Shown: positions 54,481 through 64,000 of the stretch, piece by piece
How positions within the stretch are numbered: the stretch's first letter is position 1
Layout: every line of letters begins with the position of its first letter
Source: Symbiodinium sp. CCMP2592
Lineage: Eukaryota; Sar; Dinophyceae; Suessiales; Symbiodiniaceae
NCBI GenBank assembly: GCA_905221615.1
Contig: CAJNDT010004891.1
Location: 531,244 to 595,243, forward strand
DNA length: 64,000 nucleotides
Direction of reading: 5' to 3'
Program-made: the position numbers and the translations under genes
Notes under the pieces: generated by a model
Told to the model about the DNA's origin: nothing
What the model saw: the letters and a program-made list of their open reading frames with translations, nothing else
Database searches by the model: none

Positions 54481-55030
54481 GGCGCAAATGCCGCAGCTAC
54501 AGAAAGCAAAAGGCCAGGGGCTTACTTTCAGTTTCGGTCGACCGGCGGCGGCTGTACTGTACGTGCAATTTGGCGGCCTGAGTCTCACTCGGTTTCAGAT
54601 GTGTCTGATACTTCCACATGTGTTGTGGTGCCAGAGTCCTTGTATGCTATCTGCGGCCTTTACAGGGACAGGGACCTCTGAGGCTCTAGCCTTGCGGATC
54701 CTGCACCGCTCGTTTCCCACCTAAGGCAGTTGTTCTGATTGCGGTTCCCCTCGACTGCAGCAGCGCATGTAATGATAGTGTTGGCAATGTACACGTTTGT
54801 GTGCGCTGGGTGCATTGGCATATTTGTCGTTCAGCCCGGCTGTCTCAGCTGAGTCTGAGACTCCTGCACAGGGGCGTTTGCCATGAGCGACTCTGCATAC
54901 CTCCAAGCAGAGCCGGAACCCCAGTGACTTCACAGTCATTCCACCAGGTGTTCTAATTGTTGCGGAGCCTTTTGTGCCAGCATGCCCGTAGCTGTCGAAG
55001 CCACTACGCATCATTACGCATCATTACGCA
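54481..55030. other. no clear gene, copy A
   Basis: Frames at 54469-54724 are short. Near 54970 copy A jumps from TTTTGTGCCAG to CATGCCCGTAGC, lacking about 170 bases that copy B has, so this is a deletion in A. Confidence 0.4.
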
Positions 55031-55200
55031 TTGTGAGCAATGAGCTTTCCGAGAGTCCAAGGTGAGTCCCTCGCGCTCTGCCCGTGACGCCAGGCTGCAG
55101 CTTCGGAAGAAGTCATCGCCTGAATTTGAAGAGCTGCGGACAAACGACCCGTGACGTTTTGTGCTCTCTTCCGGTCCCACGTAACTCATGAGGCCATTTT
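54970..55200 (+). repeat. internal repeat, occurrence 2 of 4 (5' part deleted)
   Basis: Carries AAGGTGAGTCCCTCGC, CGTGACGCCAGGCTGCAGCT and TCATCGCCTGAATTTG as in 48675-48770, but the CTGGCTCCCAG-led first half is missing. Confidence 0.75.
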
Positions 55201-55266
55201 ATGCAGGAGTCTTCAAGAAGGCAAAACTAATCCCAAAAATCAGCAAACTTGTCGCATGAGGGGCAT

Positions 55267-55268
<2 letters not shown>

Positions 55269-55341
<73 letters not shown>
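55269..55341 (+). repeat. (TA)n(GA)n microsatellite
   Basis: About 18 TA units followed by about 18 GA units. In copy B the same position (from 63931) is (TA)n with TTTATATG interruptions to the window end. Confidence 0.97.
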
Positions 55342-55344
<3 letters not shown>

Positions 55345-55663
55345 CCGTTGCGGGATTTTAAGACGTACCTTGGTTTTAAGCAAAAATGCAGAGGTTTCTG
55401 GTGAGCGATTTTTCAACCGACATAAAATCAGGTGGTAAAGTTGAAATACGTAGGCCCTGCACCCGGCATAGGTGTGTTTGGTAAGTCTTTAGTGCCATGT
55501 CATTGGTCAGTTGTTTGGGTTTCATGGGTTAGAGTTTGAGAAATGTGCCCACCACCCAGGGGCGCCTTAAATATTCGGCCATATTTAAGAGCCGAAGAAT
55601 AGGTAATTCGGTAGGATTATAAAAAAGAAGTAATGGGAAGGCTTTGTTAGAGCAGAGCTGATA
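55342..55663. other. right end of duplication copy A
   Basis: Sequence between the TA/GA tract and the start of copy B. It has no counterpart before copy A at 47113, so it marks the unit junction. No gene. Confidence 0.6.
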
Positions 55664-55899
55664 CAGTCTACCATGGAGTCTACAATGAATCATAGAGATG
55701 AAGCTGGACTTCCTAATAGGACGTTAAACCCTAAACTCTGAGAGAGCCCTAAACCCAAACCCGAGTAGAACACCCTAGTAGAACCCTACGGTCTAAAGGA
55801 ACCTTAAGCCTCAACTACAACCTTAAGCTCTAAGTTAAGACCCTCGGAACTCTGATTTAAACTGCGACGCATGGAAAGCCGATGTCCTTGCGTCATACA

Positions 55900-56160
55900 T
55901 ACCATTTTGTAACATAGCCCTTCTACGTAGAACCCCTTGACTTTTAAAATATGGCCCTTACAGAACATTTTGAACTCTTAAAATGTAGCCCTTATAGGAC
56001 CCTTTTGAGTTTTTAAGATATAGCCCTTATGGTGATAAAATCTAGCCCGTATAGAACCGCTGGAAATTTTAAAGCCCAGCCAAAACATAGCCATTATGGA
56101 ACCCTTTGAAATTTTAAAACATAGCCCTTATAGGACCCTTTGCAACTTCTATGGAACCCT
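55900..56160 (+). repeat. 33-bp-type minisatellite in copy B
   Basis: CATAGCCCTTATAGGACCCTT-like units, partly rearranged relative to copy A (47380-47580). Confidence 0.8.
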
Positions 56161-56469
56161 TCAAGCCCTGATTGAAACCCTCGGAAGGCTCAAGGCTTCG
56201 TCTCTTTGGCTTCGGCCATGCAGGATGCGGAGGCCCGGGCTCGGGTCTGGAGCTCTTGAGTTTAGGTTTTAGGGATTTAGGGTTTAGGGGTTTAGGATTC
56301 AGAGGTTTAGGGTTTTGGGTTGAGACTCCCTGGTTTGTTTTAGTCGTGTTTGGGCCTTTTGTCGTTGTGGCTGCTATCAGCAGTTTGGATTTTGGGGGCT
56401 GAGGTTTTTTGTGTTTTTATGAAAATTCTTGCAATTCGCAGATTTTTGGAGGTGTCAGAGAGCAGAACC

Positions 56470-57470
56470 ATTTGATGGTTGTTGCTTGTTTGCGCCAGGT
56501 GCTGCGAGCCACAGCCTCATGTCAGGATTACTTACGGGATTGCCAGCTACGTTGCTGCCAAGCCGAGGCGGACATCCTCCTCGACCGGCTTCTGAATTAC
56601 TTGCCGCAGCCGATTCGTCCAGAGGCTGTGGGCATCTGGATGAAAGTCTGACATGATTCTTCTGCATGAGGAAAGCACAGCCTCAGGCCTAAATCCTGAA
56701 AGCCTACACTTACACTGTGGGCTTCAGTACTTGAAAGGACCAGCGCGTGGTGGAGAACATGCTCCGCCTGGGCCGGCCATTGCGTGTGTGGCTCAAGGAT
56801 TCATCGGCTTGTGTGCAATGGCTTGTTTCGCCCGCGCCCCAAAGGCGATGGCACGTTGGATGCCACAGAGCTGGACCCCTGGAAGCCGCTCAATGCTTTC
56901 GGTGGCTTCGGCATGGTTCTGGAACTCCGAGGTTCTGCCAAAGGTTTGAGCTGCTGGCACGCAACGGCGCCGTTGCTGGCCGGGAGCCTGTAGCACCGGC
57001 CTGGCTCCCAGTTGTCCTTCAAGGCTGCAAATGGAAAGATGCCCTGCGTCTGAAAGTGCAGCTGCCTGGACAGGGAACTCTAAGCCACAGCTCTTCAAGT
57101 CCTCAAGTTTCCAGATCACAAGACTTGGAGCCTCTACCTGTACTCCGGTAACTTTGGAAGCCACTACGCATCACTAGTGTATGCAGTGACCTTCTGAGAT
57201 TCCAAGGTGAGTCCCTCACGGTCTGCCCGTGACACCAGACTGCAGCTCCGGGAGAAGTCATCGCCTGAATTTGGAGAGCTGCGGACAAACAACCCGTGAC
57301 GTTTTGTGCTCTTCGGTGACACGTCGTATCTCATGTGGCCCCATACGGCCTCGACTAAGGGTTCGGCTGCCAAGCGCCTGGTTGGCTTGTCCCCGCTCTT
57401 GGGCCTCGAGGTGCTCCAGGGCCACAGCTCAGGGTGGGACCTTGGACATTGAATCTGAACGTCTCTGGTT
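56470..57470 (+). CDS. unrecognised multi-exon gene, 5' part (copy B)
   Basis: Same exon-like frames as 47960-48960: VLRATASCQDYLRDCQLRCC, then QAEADILLDRLLNYLPQPIR; VENMLRLGRPLRVWLK; and PKGDGTLDATELDPWKPLNA. In the frame reading FVLFGDTSYLMW in copy A, copy B has TGA (57297-57299) where A has TGC. The codon may sit outside the real exon, or copy B may be broken here. An extra GGTGTCAGAGAGCAGAACCA segment precedes the first exon in B. Confidence 0.4.
56998..57345 (+). repeat. internal repeat, occurrence 3 of 4
   Basis: Copy B counterpart of 48488-48850. Confidence 0.8.
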
Positions 57471-58056
57471 CTAGGTGCACTCCTGTGTCATGACACCCTC
57501 TTCGTGTGCAGGATGCTCGGGCGCAACCGTGGCAGGGACCCGCAAGCCGTGAGCAGGCGGCACCTCCGCCGCCAGCCCCTCCAGATGGCCCGCGCCCTTC
57601 GGAGGACGCGACTCAAAGGTCGGCAGGAGATGGCAGAGCACAATAATTCGGGCCCGAGGCACGTTGCAGGTTGTCTGCACTGACCAAGCAGTTTGAGAAT
57701 GCAGTCCCGCAGCGAGTTGTTGACGCATGTCGCTACGCTGGTCGCAAACCTGTATGTTGCTAGTTTCAGCCATATTGCAAGTTGACCACATGCACGTGCT
57801 TCTGCTGAGGGCCAGTGCGGAATTTCATTTCTTGCAGTGCTTGGGAACTTGCATTTCTGCTTTTCTGCCCTCGGGACGACGAGAACGGTAGAACTGCTGG
57901 AGGTTTTTGATGTGCTGAGATCCGTTTCGTTGCAGCGTGGGCTGCTCGTGGGCTGATGATCTTCGGACTGAAAAGCAATGCACTTCCGTTGGAGGAGAGT
58001 AGAATGGCAATGGATCCCGGGCTAAATTCGGACTCCACCGGTCGGACGGACCTGAC
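57471..58056. other. no clear exon (copy B)
   Basis: Counterpart of 48961-49560, with a small deletion in the Arg/Pro-rich stretch. Confidence 0.4.
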
Positions 58057-58371
58057 GTGTACAGGCTTGCTACAAGCTACTTGGGTTGGACTTTCGGGGT
58101 TCAGACGACGAAAAAGATTTCGATGGAGTTCTTCGATAAGATACATTTAATTAATGAATGCGTCATGTTTGGCAGAATTCGCATTGCTTGCCTTGTTTTG
58201 TCGACCGAAGACTTTTCAGATTCAGCACCGCACAGGCTGATAGGTCAGGGTCGGATGTGGTGCACGGCTAGCTACAGAAGCAACATAGTGAATCCGCTTA
58301 ACATGATGGAGGCCATTCTTGACATGCAAAGTATCCGCGGGTACGTATTTGAGAGAGTTGCTAAGACTTAA
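58057..58371 (+). CDS. conserved 104-codon frame (copy B), unknown
   Basis: Counterpart of 49562-49876, two residues different. The frame is preserved to the same TAA. No family recognised. Confidence 0.4.
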   Translation: MYRLATSYLGWTFGVQTTKKISMEFFDKIHLINECVMFGRIRIACLVLSTEDFSDSAPHRLIGQGRMWCTASYRSNIVNPLNMMEAILDMQSIRGYVFERVAKT

Positions 58372-59204
58372 GATGTTTAGGCGTAGCTGTTTCCTCGCTG
58401 CCAATGTTGTCTATGGCTGCCTTTGCAGTAATATAGAAGTTGTCATCTTCGGCGTTCCTCTCCTCGCCATGGTGCTCCTCGAGGTAGCTGCCGCAACCAA
58501 CGCGTGACTTGACATGATTACAGTACAAGGTGAAGTTTCAACTATGTCTCAACCATCCAGTGCTCACACGTTGAAAACCTGAGCTCAGATCTGCGTACTT
58601 GTTTGGTGCCATCTACTACGGCGCGCGTTTCGTGGGCCAGATCTTGAAGGCCTCGCGGTGCGAGAGACCCGAGCAATGGATTTTGGAGGTTTGGGAATGG
58701 GGGGGCCACGGATTTCAGACCTTCCAGGGCCCGGAGACGGAAAGCTCGGCGGAGCCGCGTGGCGTCGAGACTGGGGCCAAGCTGTGCTTAAGGGGACCGT
58801 TACATGCAGCGGCCAGATGATAAGCAACGGATCTAATGGACTTCATGCAGTCATAGTAACAACCCTGCTTCTGTCCCTCCAACCCCCAACTTGTGCCACC
58901 TCTCAACAAGGTCCACAGCATGGAGTGCCGACCGCATACTCGAACAAGCCCGTGCCGCTGGCCCAGCCCGTTCTTCGCAGGATGGAAGTTCTCGGATCTC
59001 TTGCTATGCGTGGCCGCTCAAGGCTGACGGCCTGGAAGACCACTTCAGGAACTCCTTCACAGAAGTTACTAGGTTGCACTTTAGACGATGATTCACGGCC
59101 ACAAACTCACTTCCAGAGTTCGCAGGTGCGTCGATTTGATGGGTTGCATGGCGTGTGCGTCTCGTTCTTTGTCTCGTGTGTGTGTGTGTGTGTGTGTTTT
59201 TCTG
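58372..59204 (+). other. exon-like frames of the duplicated gene (copy B)
   Basis: Counterpart of 49877-50710, including the alternative overlapping frames at 58599 and 58658 and the shorter (GT)n tract at 59178-59199. Confidence 0.3.
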
Positions 59205-60040
59205 CCACGGCCTAAACCCTAAACGGCTCGGGCAAGCCTGATCTCAAAAGGGGGCGAGATATCCGTAAACGATCGTAAAAGCAACCCAAACCCCCAAAAC
59301 GCAGAACCTTCAACCCCAAAATGAGTGAGATAACGGCAAAAACCCTAGACCTGAAATGGAGCGGAAGCCAACAACGAATGAGAAAACTTGTCAACAAGCC
59401 CAGCTCAAAACACTGTAAGGAATGAGGTAGCCCCGAGAAGAAGCCCTACGGTGAAGGAAAGGAAACCCTAAGCCTCAAAACCCTCTTGAAGGAGACCTCA
59501 AACTTGTAGGGAAAATAGAAACCACGAACCCTGAACCCTAATCGCCCTAATCCCTAAACCCAGAGCCTTAAGCCCTAAATCTTAACAACAGCGAAGCCCT
59601 CAAAAACACCCCATATGCAAATCTCTATGCAAAAGGGCAGAGGGACACCGGGAACCCGAAGACGCGTGAATTTGAAATGAGAGCTAACCCTTAAAGAACA
59701 GAAACCCGAAAGCTAGGAAAGCCAGAACCCTTAAAGGAGTGAAGCCGAAAAAAGAGACGGTGAACGGTCAAATGGGAGGGACAGCCTCAACCCTAGAAGT
59801 TCGGCAGAAAACTTAAATCTCTCTAAACTTGAAAAGACGAGGAAGCCCTAAATCACGAAAGAATCCTAAGCGCGAAGAGGCATGAAAACCTGAAAAGAAA
59901 CCCATGCCTGAACTCTAACAGGAGTGAGACAACCCTGAAAACAAACCCGAAAGCCGAACGCCTAAATGAACGGAAACCTTAACCCTCAAGGGAGGCACGA
60001 CAACTTCAAAAAAAAGCTCAGTCTAAAGTGTCGGAAATGG
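59205..60040 (+). repeat. purine-rich AAACCCT-derived degenerate block (copy B)
   Basis: Counterpart of 50711-51560, nearly identical apart from single-base changes and short indels. Confidence 0.7.
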
Positions 60041-60830
60041 TGAACCGGAAAAGAAGACAAGCCTGATTCGTCCGACGCACATTGAGCTCTCAATCTTTCC
60101 GTGGCGAAAAAACTGTAGACGCGGATGCGACCGCGAACAGCTCAAGCACTACCACTTACCCGGAAACTATGTCACACGTTTGACGGCTGGGTGGCATGCT
60201 ATGACGCAACCTCGACAGCGAAGCAGACGCTGGTTTAACATCCCGGCCCTCCTTTTTGCAGGAATGTTGTTCGCTTGCCTGGGTTGTGCCGTTAGGTCCA
60301 CGCGGCCGAGAAAGAGAAATGCCTGGCGCAATTCCGCGAGGAGGAGCTTCCGGACGACCGTGATGGACAGGACCGGACTGTTACGTAGGGAGTTTAGGGT
60401 GGTGCAGGTAGGGGCCTCACTCTCAGTCCAAATATTCCTAGGTGCATATCCGCTCTGTCCCAAGACACCGGAACGCGAAGAAAAGCACAACTCCTTCAAC
60501 TCGAGCCTGAGTTTTTCTCCGTGCGGCGTGCTCCTGCCGAAATCTTTTCGCAAGAACCGGGAAGAGCCACGAGACGCGACAGTCCGTTGCCAGAGTTGCG
60601 CTTGGACTTCGAATTTTAGATTACCAGCATCTGTTTCGTGGCTGGCCGGCCGACAAGTATGCAGCTCTCGCATGCTTGTTACAGAAATTCTGTGAGGCAC
60701 CTCTCGTGATTGATTAAGCATGTGCTCCGTGGCTCACATGCCTCCAGCCACCTGAAAGCTTGTAGCGCCTAAGGAGCCAGCTTGATTCTGACAGCATTCC
60801 ACCAAAAATGAAGTGAATCCTTCATTTTGC
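60041..60830 (+). CDS. duplicated-gene exons, middle part (copy B)
   Basis: Counterpart of 51561-52330. The AAEKEKCLAQFREEELPDD exon is retained with Arg to Cys. An extra CGAACAGCTCAAG is present near 60133 relative to copy A. No family recognised. Confidence 0.3.
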
Positions 60831-61800
60831 TTCTAGCCGTGGACTTGGAGAGGATCTTGCGAGATGGCTCGCCGAAGAGGACAGCAGGGTTGTCGAATGG
60901 GATGGGACAGACAGTGTGATGCCAGACACAAATTCCTTTCAAGGCGATGAGAGTTGTTCATAGGCTCAAGGGCAACTTTTGTGTCTTCCTCCTAACGTCA
61001 AATTATTTCCGCATCTTGGAGCTCGTCGGGGAGAGTTGGATCTCCATGATTGTAGCAAGATCATAATCGAGTCTTGCACAACATCCTGCAAGTGCTGGAG
61101 TGCCCAGGAATAAGGAAGTGACGGTTGAGGCTGCTAGGTCGTGCAGGCTCAGCTGTTGGCAATGTATTCGTGACGCTCCACTTGTGCAGGACCCTGCATC
61201 CTGTGCCGAGTTCGACTTCAATATGGTCGCCTTCACGGACAGCGGCCCAGGGATCGCAAAGATTCCCAGATAGGGTCGATAGCCTTGTGCGTCAACCTTC
61301 TGGTATTTTCCGGTCTCAGGACATCCTGGACCAGGACTGCATGGCTGACTCCACGTCCACGGCGGCCAGCAGCCAGCAGTCCACGGGCCGCGACTCGGCA
61401 GCATGATGCAGCATTACACATGGGAAATTCATCAATTCAGTGCAGATGTGCTGTGTTGACTTGGTCTATTCTACAGCTTGTTATTCTCTTGCCCTAGGCA
61501 TGCGGCGCACGCCGGAGGAGCTAGAGGCCATGCAGCTGCCGGGATCTCATGCGAGGGGTTGTCCGCTGCTGCATAATGGTTTTCAGCACTTCCATTCCGA
61601 GGCAAGATGCAGCACGCTGGACAGAGGCTCGTTCGGCACCGACGCGGCTGCCAAATCCGGAGGAGGTGTAAAGATCCACGGTTTCCCTCAGTTCTGCCAT
61701 GTTTTTTGGGCGTCTCATCAGGAGAGGCGGGAGAGGATGCGCAAAGCCGCCCTCCATCCGGACGCCGTGCCTGGGCTCATCTTGCAGCTGTTTTGCCAAT
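60831..61800 (+). CDS. duplicated-gene exons, 3' part (copy B)
   Basis: Counterpart of 52331-53287: QDPASCAEFDFNMVAFTDSG (about 61189-61248), MRRTPEELEAMQLPGSHARG (about 61500-61559) and VKIHGFPQFCHVFWASHQER. In B the last frame reads through ILQLFCQ to TAG at 61800, where A has TAG at ILstop; a CAG-to-TAG change in A (or the reverse) explains it. An extra GCTGTTGGCA near 61152 is absent from A. Confidence 0.4.
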
Positions 61801-63460
61801 AGCTTCGCCTGCCTTGTGGGCTAGCGTGCGTCTGTGTGTCGCGTGTACATGTGCAGTGTGCAATTGTGTGTGCCCCTTACATCCCCTACACAGTTTGGCC
61901 ATCGTGGCAGACGTTTGCAGAAAGTTTTGGAGCTTTGTTGCAGTTGCTGCGCCGCTGCTGCAGGCGAGAAAACAGCAGGTGCCAAAAGGCCTGCGCTAAG
62001 AGGCTGGCGAAGCCCCTGCGCGCCTATAGCTGCTGTTAGTGAATTAGGCCGGCCGCGCTCCCAAACTTCTCGCTCGAATCACGAGCAGCACGAGATTCGC
62101 GATGCTGAGCCAAGCTTTGGGATGCGAAGTGAGACGTGCTCTCGTCTTGGGTATTGTTGGTTGCTGGCAGGCCCGTCAAGAGCGGTATACACTTGGCTCT
62201 TGTATTTCCACTGCATGTCACTGCATCCCATTATCTTCGCCAACGGTGAGGATTGCGTGCGAGTGCCAGCCACAAGCTGCTGAAGGCCACAAGGTGCTCT
62301 GTTTCACTTGTCGACATGCAGCATGTCGAGTGCGGCGTCTATCAACGGATATTCAGTGCACGTCCAGCCGGGAACATTGTACACTGCGTTGTGCAGAACT
62401 TCATGGATCTACCCCCCTGCGTGCGGGCTTGAAGTGCATCTGCGCTGCTGAAAGTTCTCCAAGCAACTTTTCCCAGACAGCTTTCAGGTGCTGCTTGAGG
62501 GCAGGTCAAAGATGGGAGTATGCCAATGCCAGGACACCAACCGCATGTGCTGCTGTAATTTTTGCAGCAGCTGTAGCTGCCTTTTCGACTTCAGTGTGCG
62601 TGCAAGGGCAGACGGTCAGACTTGCTTGTCGCACTTAGGTGCTGCAACCTGCCCCGCAGCATGCCGTTTCGGCTCTTATCCAGGATGGGGCCACAGCTTT
62701 GCCATAATCGAAGCCCGCATGGATTTCTCGAGGGTTGGTATGTGTCGTTTAGGAGCGAGATGCTACACGAGGGGTGCACGGGTTTCATGCACGAACTGGT
62801 CGCGTGACTACGACATTAGGCTTGTTTCAACAACATGCATTGGGTTCTTGACGTAAAAATGTAAGAAACGTGCCAGTCTTCACGAATTGACTGTACACAC
62901 CACCGCAACAGCCCTGTGTCATCCGTAGTTACAGGCGGAATCCAGTTTGCATGCTGTCAGTGTCAATGGATGGCGCAAATGCCGCAGCTACAGAAAGCAA
63001 AAGGCCAGGGGCTTACTTTCGGTTTCGGTCGACCGGCGGCGGCTGTACTGTACGTGCAATTTGGCGGCCTGAGTCTCACTCGGTTTCAGATGTGTCTGAT
63101 ACTTCCACATGTGTTGTGGTGCCAGAGTCCTTGTATGCTATCTGCGGCCTTTACAGGGACAGGGACCTCTGAGGCTCTAGCCTTGCGGATCCTGCACCGC
63201 TCGTTTCCCACCTAAGGCAGTTGTTCTGATTGCGGTTCCCGTCGACTGCAGCAGCGCATGTAATGATAGTGTTGGCAATGTACACGTTTGTGTGCGCTGG
63301 GTGCATTGGCATATTTGTCGTTCAGCCCGGCTGTCTCAGCTGAGTCTGAGACTCCTGCACAGGGGCGTTTGCCATGAGCGACTCTGCATACCTCCAAGCA
63401 GAGCCGGAACCCCAGTGACTTCACAGTCATTCCACGAGGTGTTCCAATTGTTGCGGAGCC
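61801..63460. other. mixed region, copy B
   Basis: Counterpart of 53288-54970. B lacks a 41-base piece near 62597 and has an extra GGCGGAATCCAGTTTGCATG at about 62934. No recognised gene; GFLEGWYVSFRSEMLHEGCT is again the most exon-like stretch (about 62715-62774). Confidence 0.35.
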
Positions 63461-63469
63461 TTTTGTGCC

Positions 63470-63860
63470 AGCCTGGCTCCCAGGTGTCCTTCAAGGCACA
63501 TTGCACATGGAAAGTTCCCATGTATCAGAAACTGGCATCGGGATGCATCTGCTGTGCATGCAGCTGCCTGGACAAAAAGCTCGAAGCTACAGCTCCTCAA
63601 GTCCTCAATTTTCCAGATCATAAGAATGAGGCCTCAACAGTGCATGCCCGTAGCTGTCGAAGCCACTACGCATCTTTACGCATCATTACGCATTGTGAGC
63701 ATTGAGCTTTCCGAGAGTCCAAGGTGAGTCCCTCGCGCTCTGCCCGTGACGCCAGGCTGCAGCTTCGGGAGAAGTCATCGCCTGAATCTGAAGAGCTGCG
63801 GACAAACGACCCGGGACGTTTTGTGCTCTCTTCCGGTCCCACGTAACTCATGAGGCCATT
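63470..63860 (+). repeat. internal repeat, occurrence 4 of 4
   Basis: Full-length version near the end of copy B, with CTGGCTCCCAGGTGTCCTTC through TCATCGCCTGAATCTG. It shows that the 170-base gap in copy A is a deletion. Confidence 0.8.
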
Positions 63861-63928
63861 TTATGCAGGAGTCTTCAAGAAGGCAAAACTAATCCCAAAA
63901 ATCAGCAAACTTGTCGCATGGGGGGCAT

Positions 63929-63930
<2 letters not shown>

Positions 63931-64000
<70 letters not shown>
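63931..64000 (+). repeat. (TA)n microsatellite at window end
   Basis: TA units with one TTTATATG interruption, cut by the window end. Confidence 0.95.

Larger units (their letters stand above)
47113..55663 (+). repeat. tandem duplication, copy A (about 8.55 kb)
   Basis: From CAGTCTACCATGGAGTCTAC at 47113 to just before the same sequence at 55664. Offset of matching features is about 8.48-8.55 kb. Some stretches, for example 49461-50050 against 57956-58545, differ at only about two positions; others differ by small indels. Copy A has the miniature element at 47589, a 41-base segment near 54100 absent from B, and lacks about 170 bases present in B at 63470-63640. Confidence 0.95.
55664..64000 (+). 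repeat. tandem duplication, copy B (runs off the window)
   Basis: Second copy of the segment at 47113. It follows copy A end to end and is still homologous at the (TA)n tract where the window stops, so the array may continue. It lacks the miniature element, giving its empty site at about 56160-56176. Confidence 0.95.

Overview
The window looks like nuclear DNA of a dinoflagellate, probably a photosynthetic one of the Symbiodinium/Polarella kind. The evidence is: many short exons on one strand (every gene I recognise reads on +); introns of about 50-140 bp whose ends follow GC-AG and GA-AG as well as GT-AG rules, often with a short direct repeat at both junctions; tandem gene and exon duplications; TTTAGGG-type repeat debris at interstitial sites; and abundant microsatellites. 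I see no rRNA, tRNA, CRISPR array or bacterial operon structure. The species call is inference; the splice pattern is read directly from exon phase in recognisable proteins.

Layout. 1-1.1 kb: no gene, a G-tract and telomere-like repeats. 1.5-2.6 kb: a selenoprotein M-type gene with two SelM domains, each carrying an in-frame TGA in a Cys-Ser-Gly-Sec motif. 3.4-6.4 kb: coiled-coil-like exon fragments around a 1.5 kb degenerate AGT/AGTAT satellite. 7.3-31 kb: an array of exon-bearing EF-hand units (U0-U9). Inside it lie two tandem GH27 alpha-galactosidase genes (14.3-16.1 and 20.0-21.8 kb, repeat period 5.70 kb), a MATE-family transporter gene (24.4-26.4 kb) and an intronless fusion of a CinA/PncC amidohydrolase domain to a NUDT6-like Nudix hydrolase (27.4-28.8 kb). 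31-36.5 kb: weak exons, a possible plastid- or secretory-targeted membrane protein, and microsatellites. 36.5-39.1 kb: a calmodulin-like multi-EF-hand gene. 39.6-43.3 kb: unrecognised exon series. 44.6-46.5 kb: a SMYD-like SET-domain gene. 47.1-64 kb: an approximately 8.5 kb segment present twice in tandem, carrying an unrecognised multi-exon gene or genes.

Mobile DNA. A 98-101 bp inverted-repeat element occurs three times (30.77, 35.44 and 47.59 kb). Each copy is flanked by a different 4-bp target duplication, and the second copy of the 8.5 kb duplication gives the empty site for the third. One copy sits in the intron that splits an EF-hand loop.

How the genes relate. The EF-hand units would make calcium-sensing repeat proteins. 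The alpha-galactosidases have signal peptides and would act in the secretory pathway or outside the cell. The CinA-Nudix fusion points to pyridine-nucleotide turnover. Nothing suggests an operon-like pathway; the main theme is local duplication, with genes caught inside duplicating blocks.
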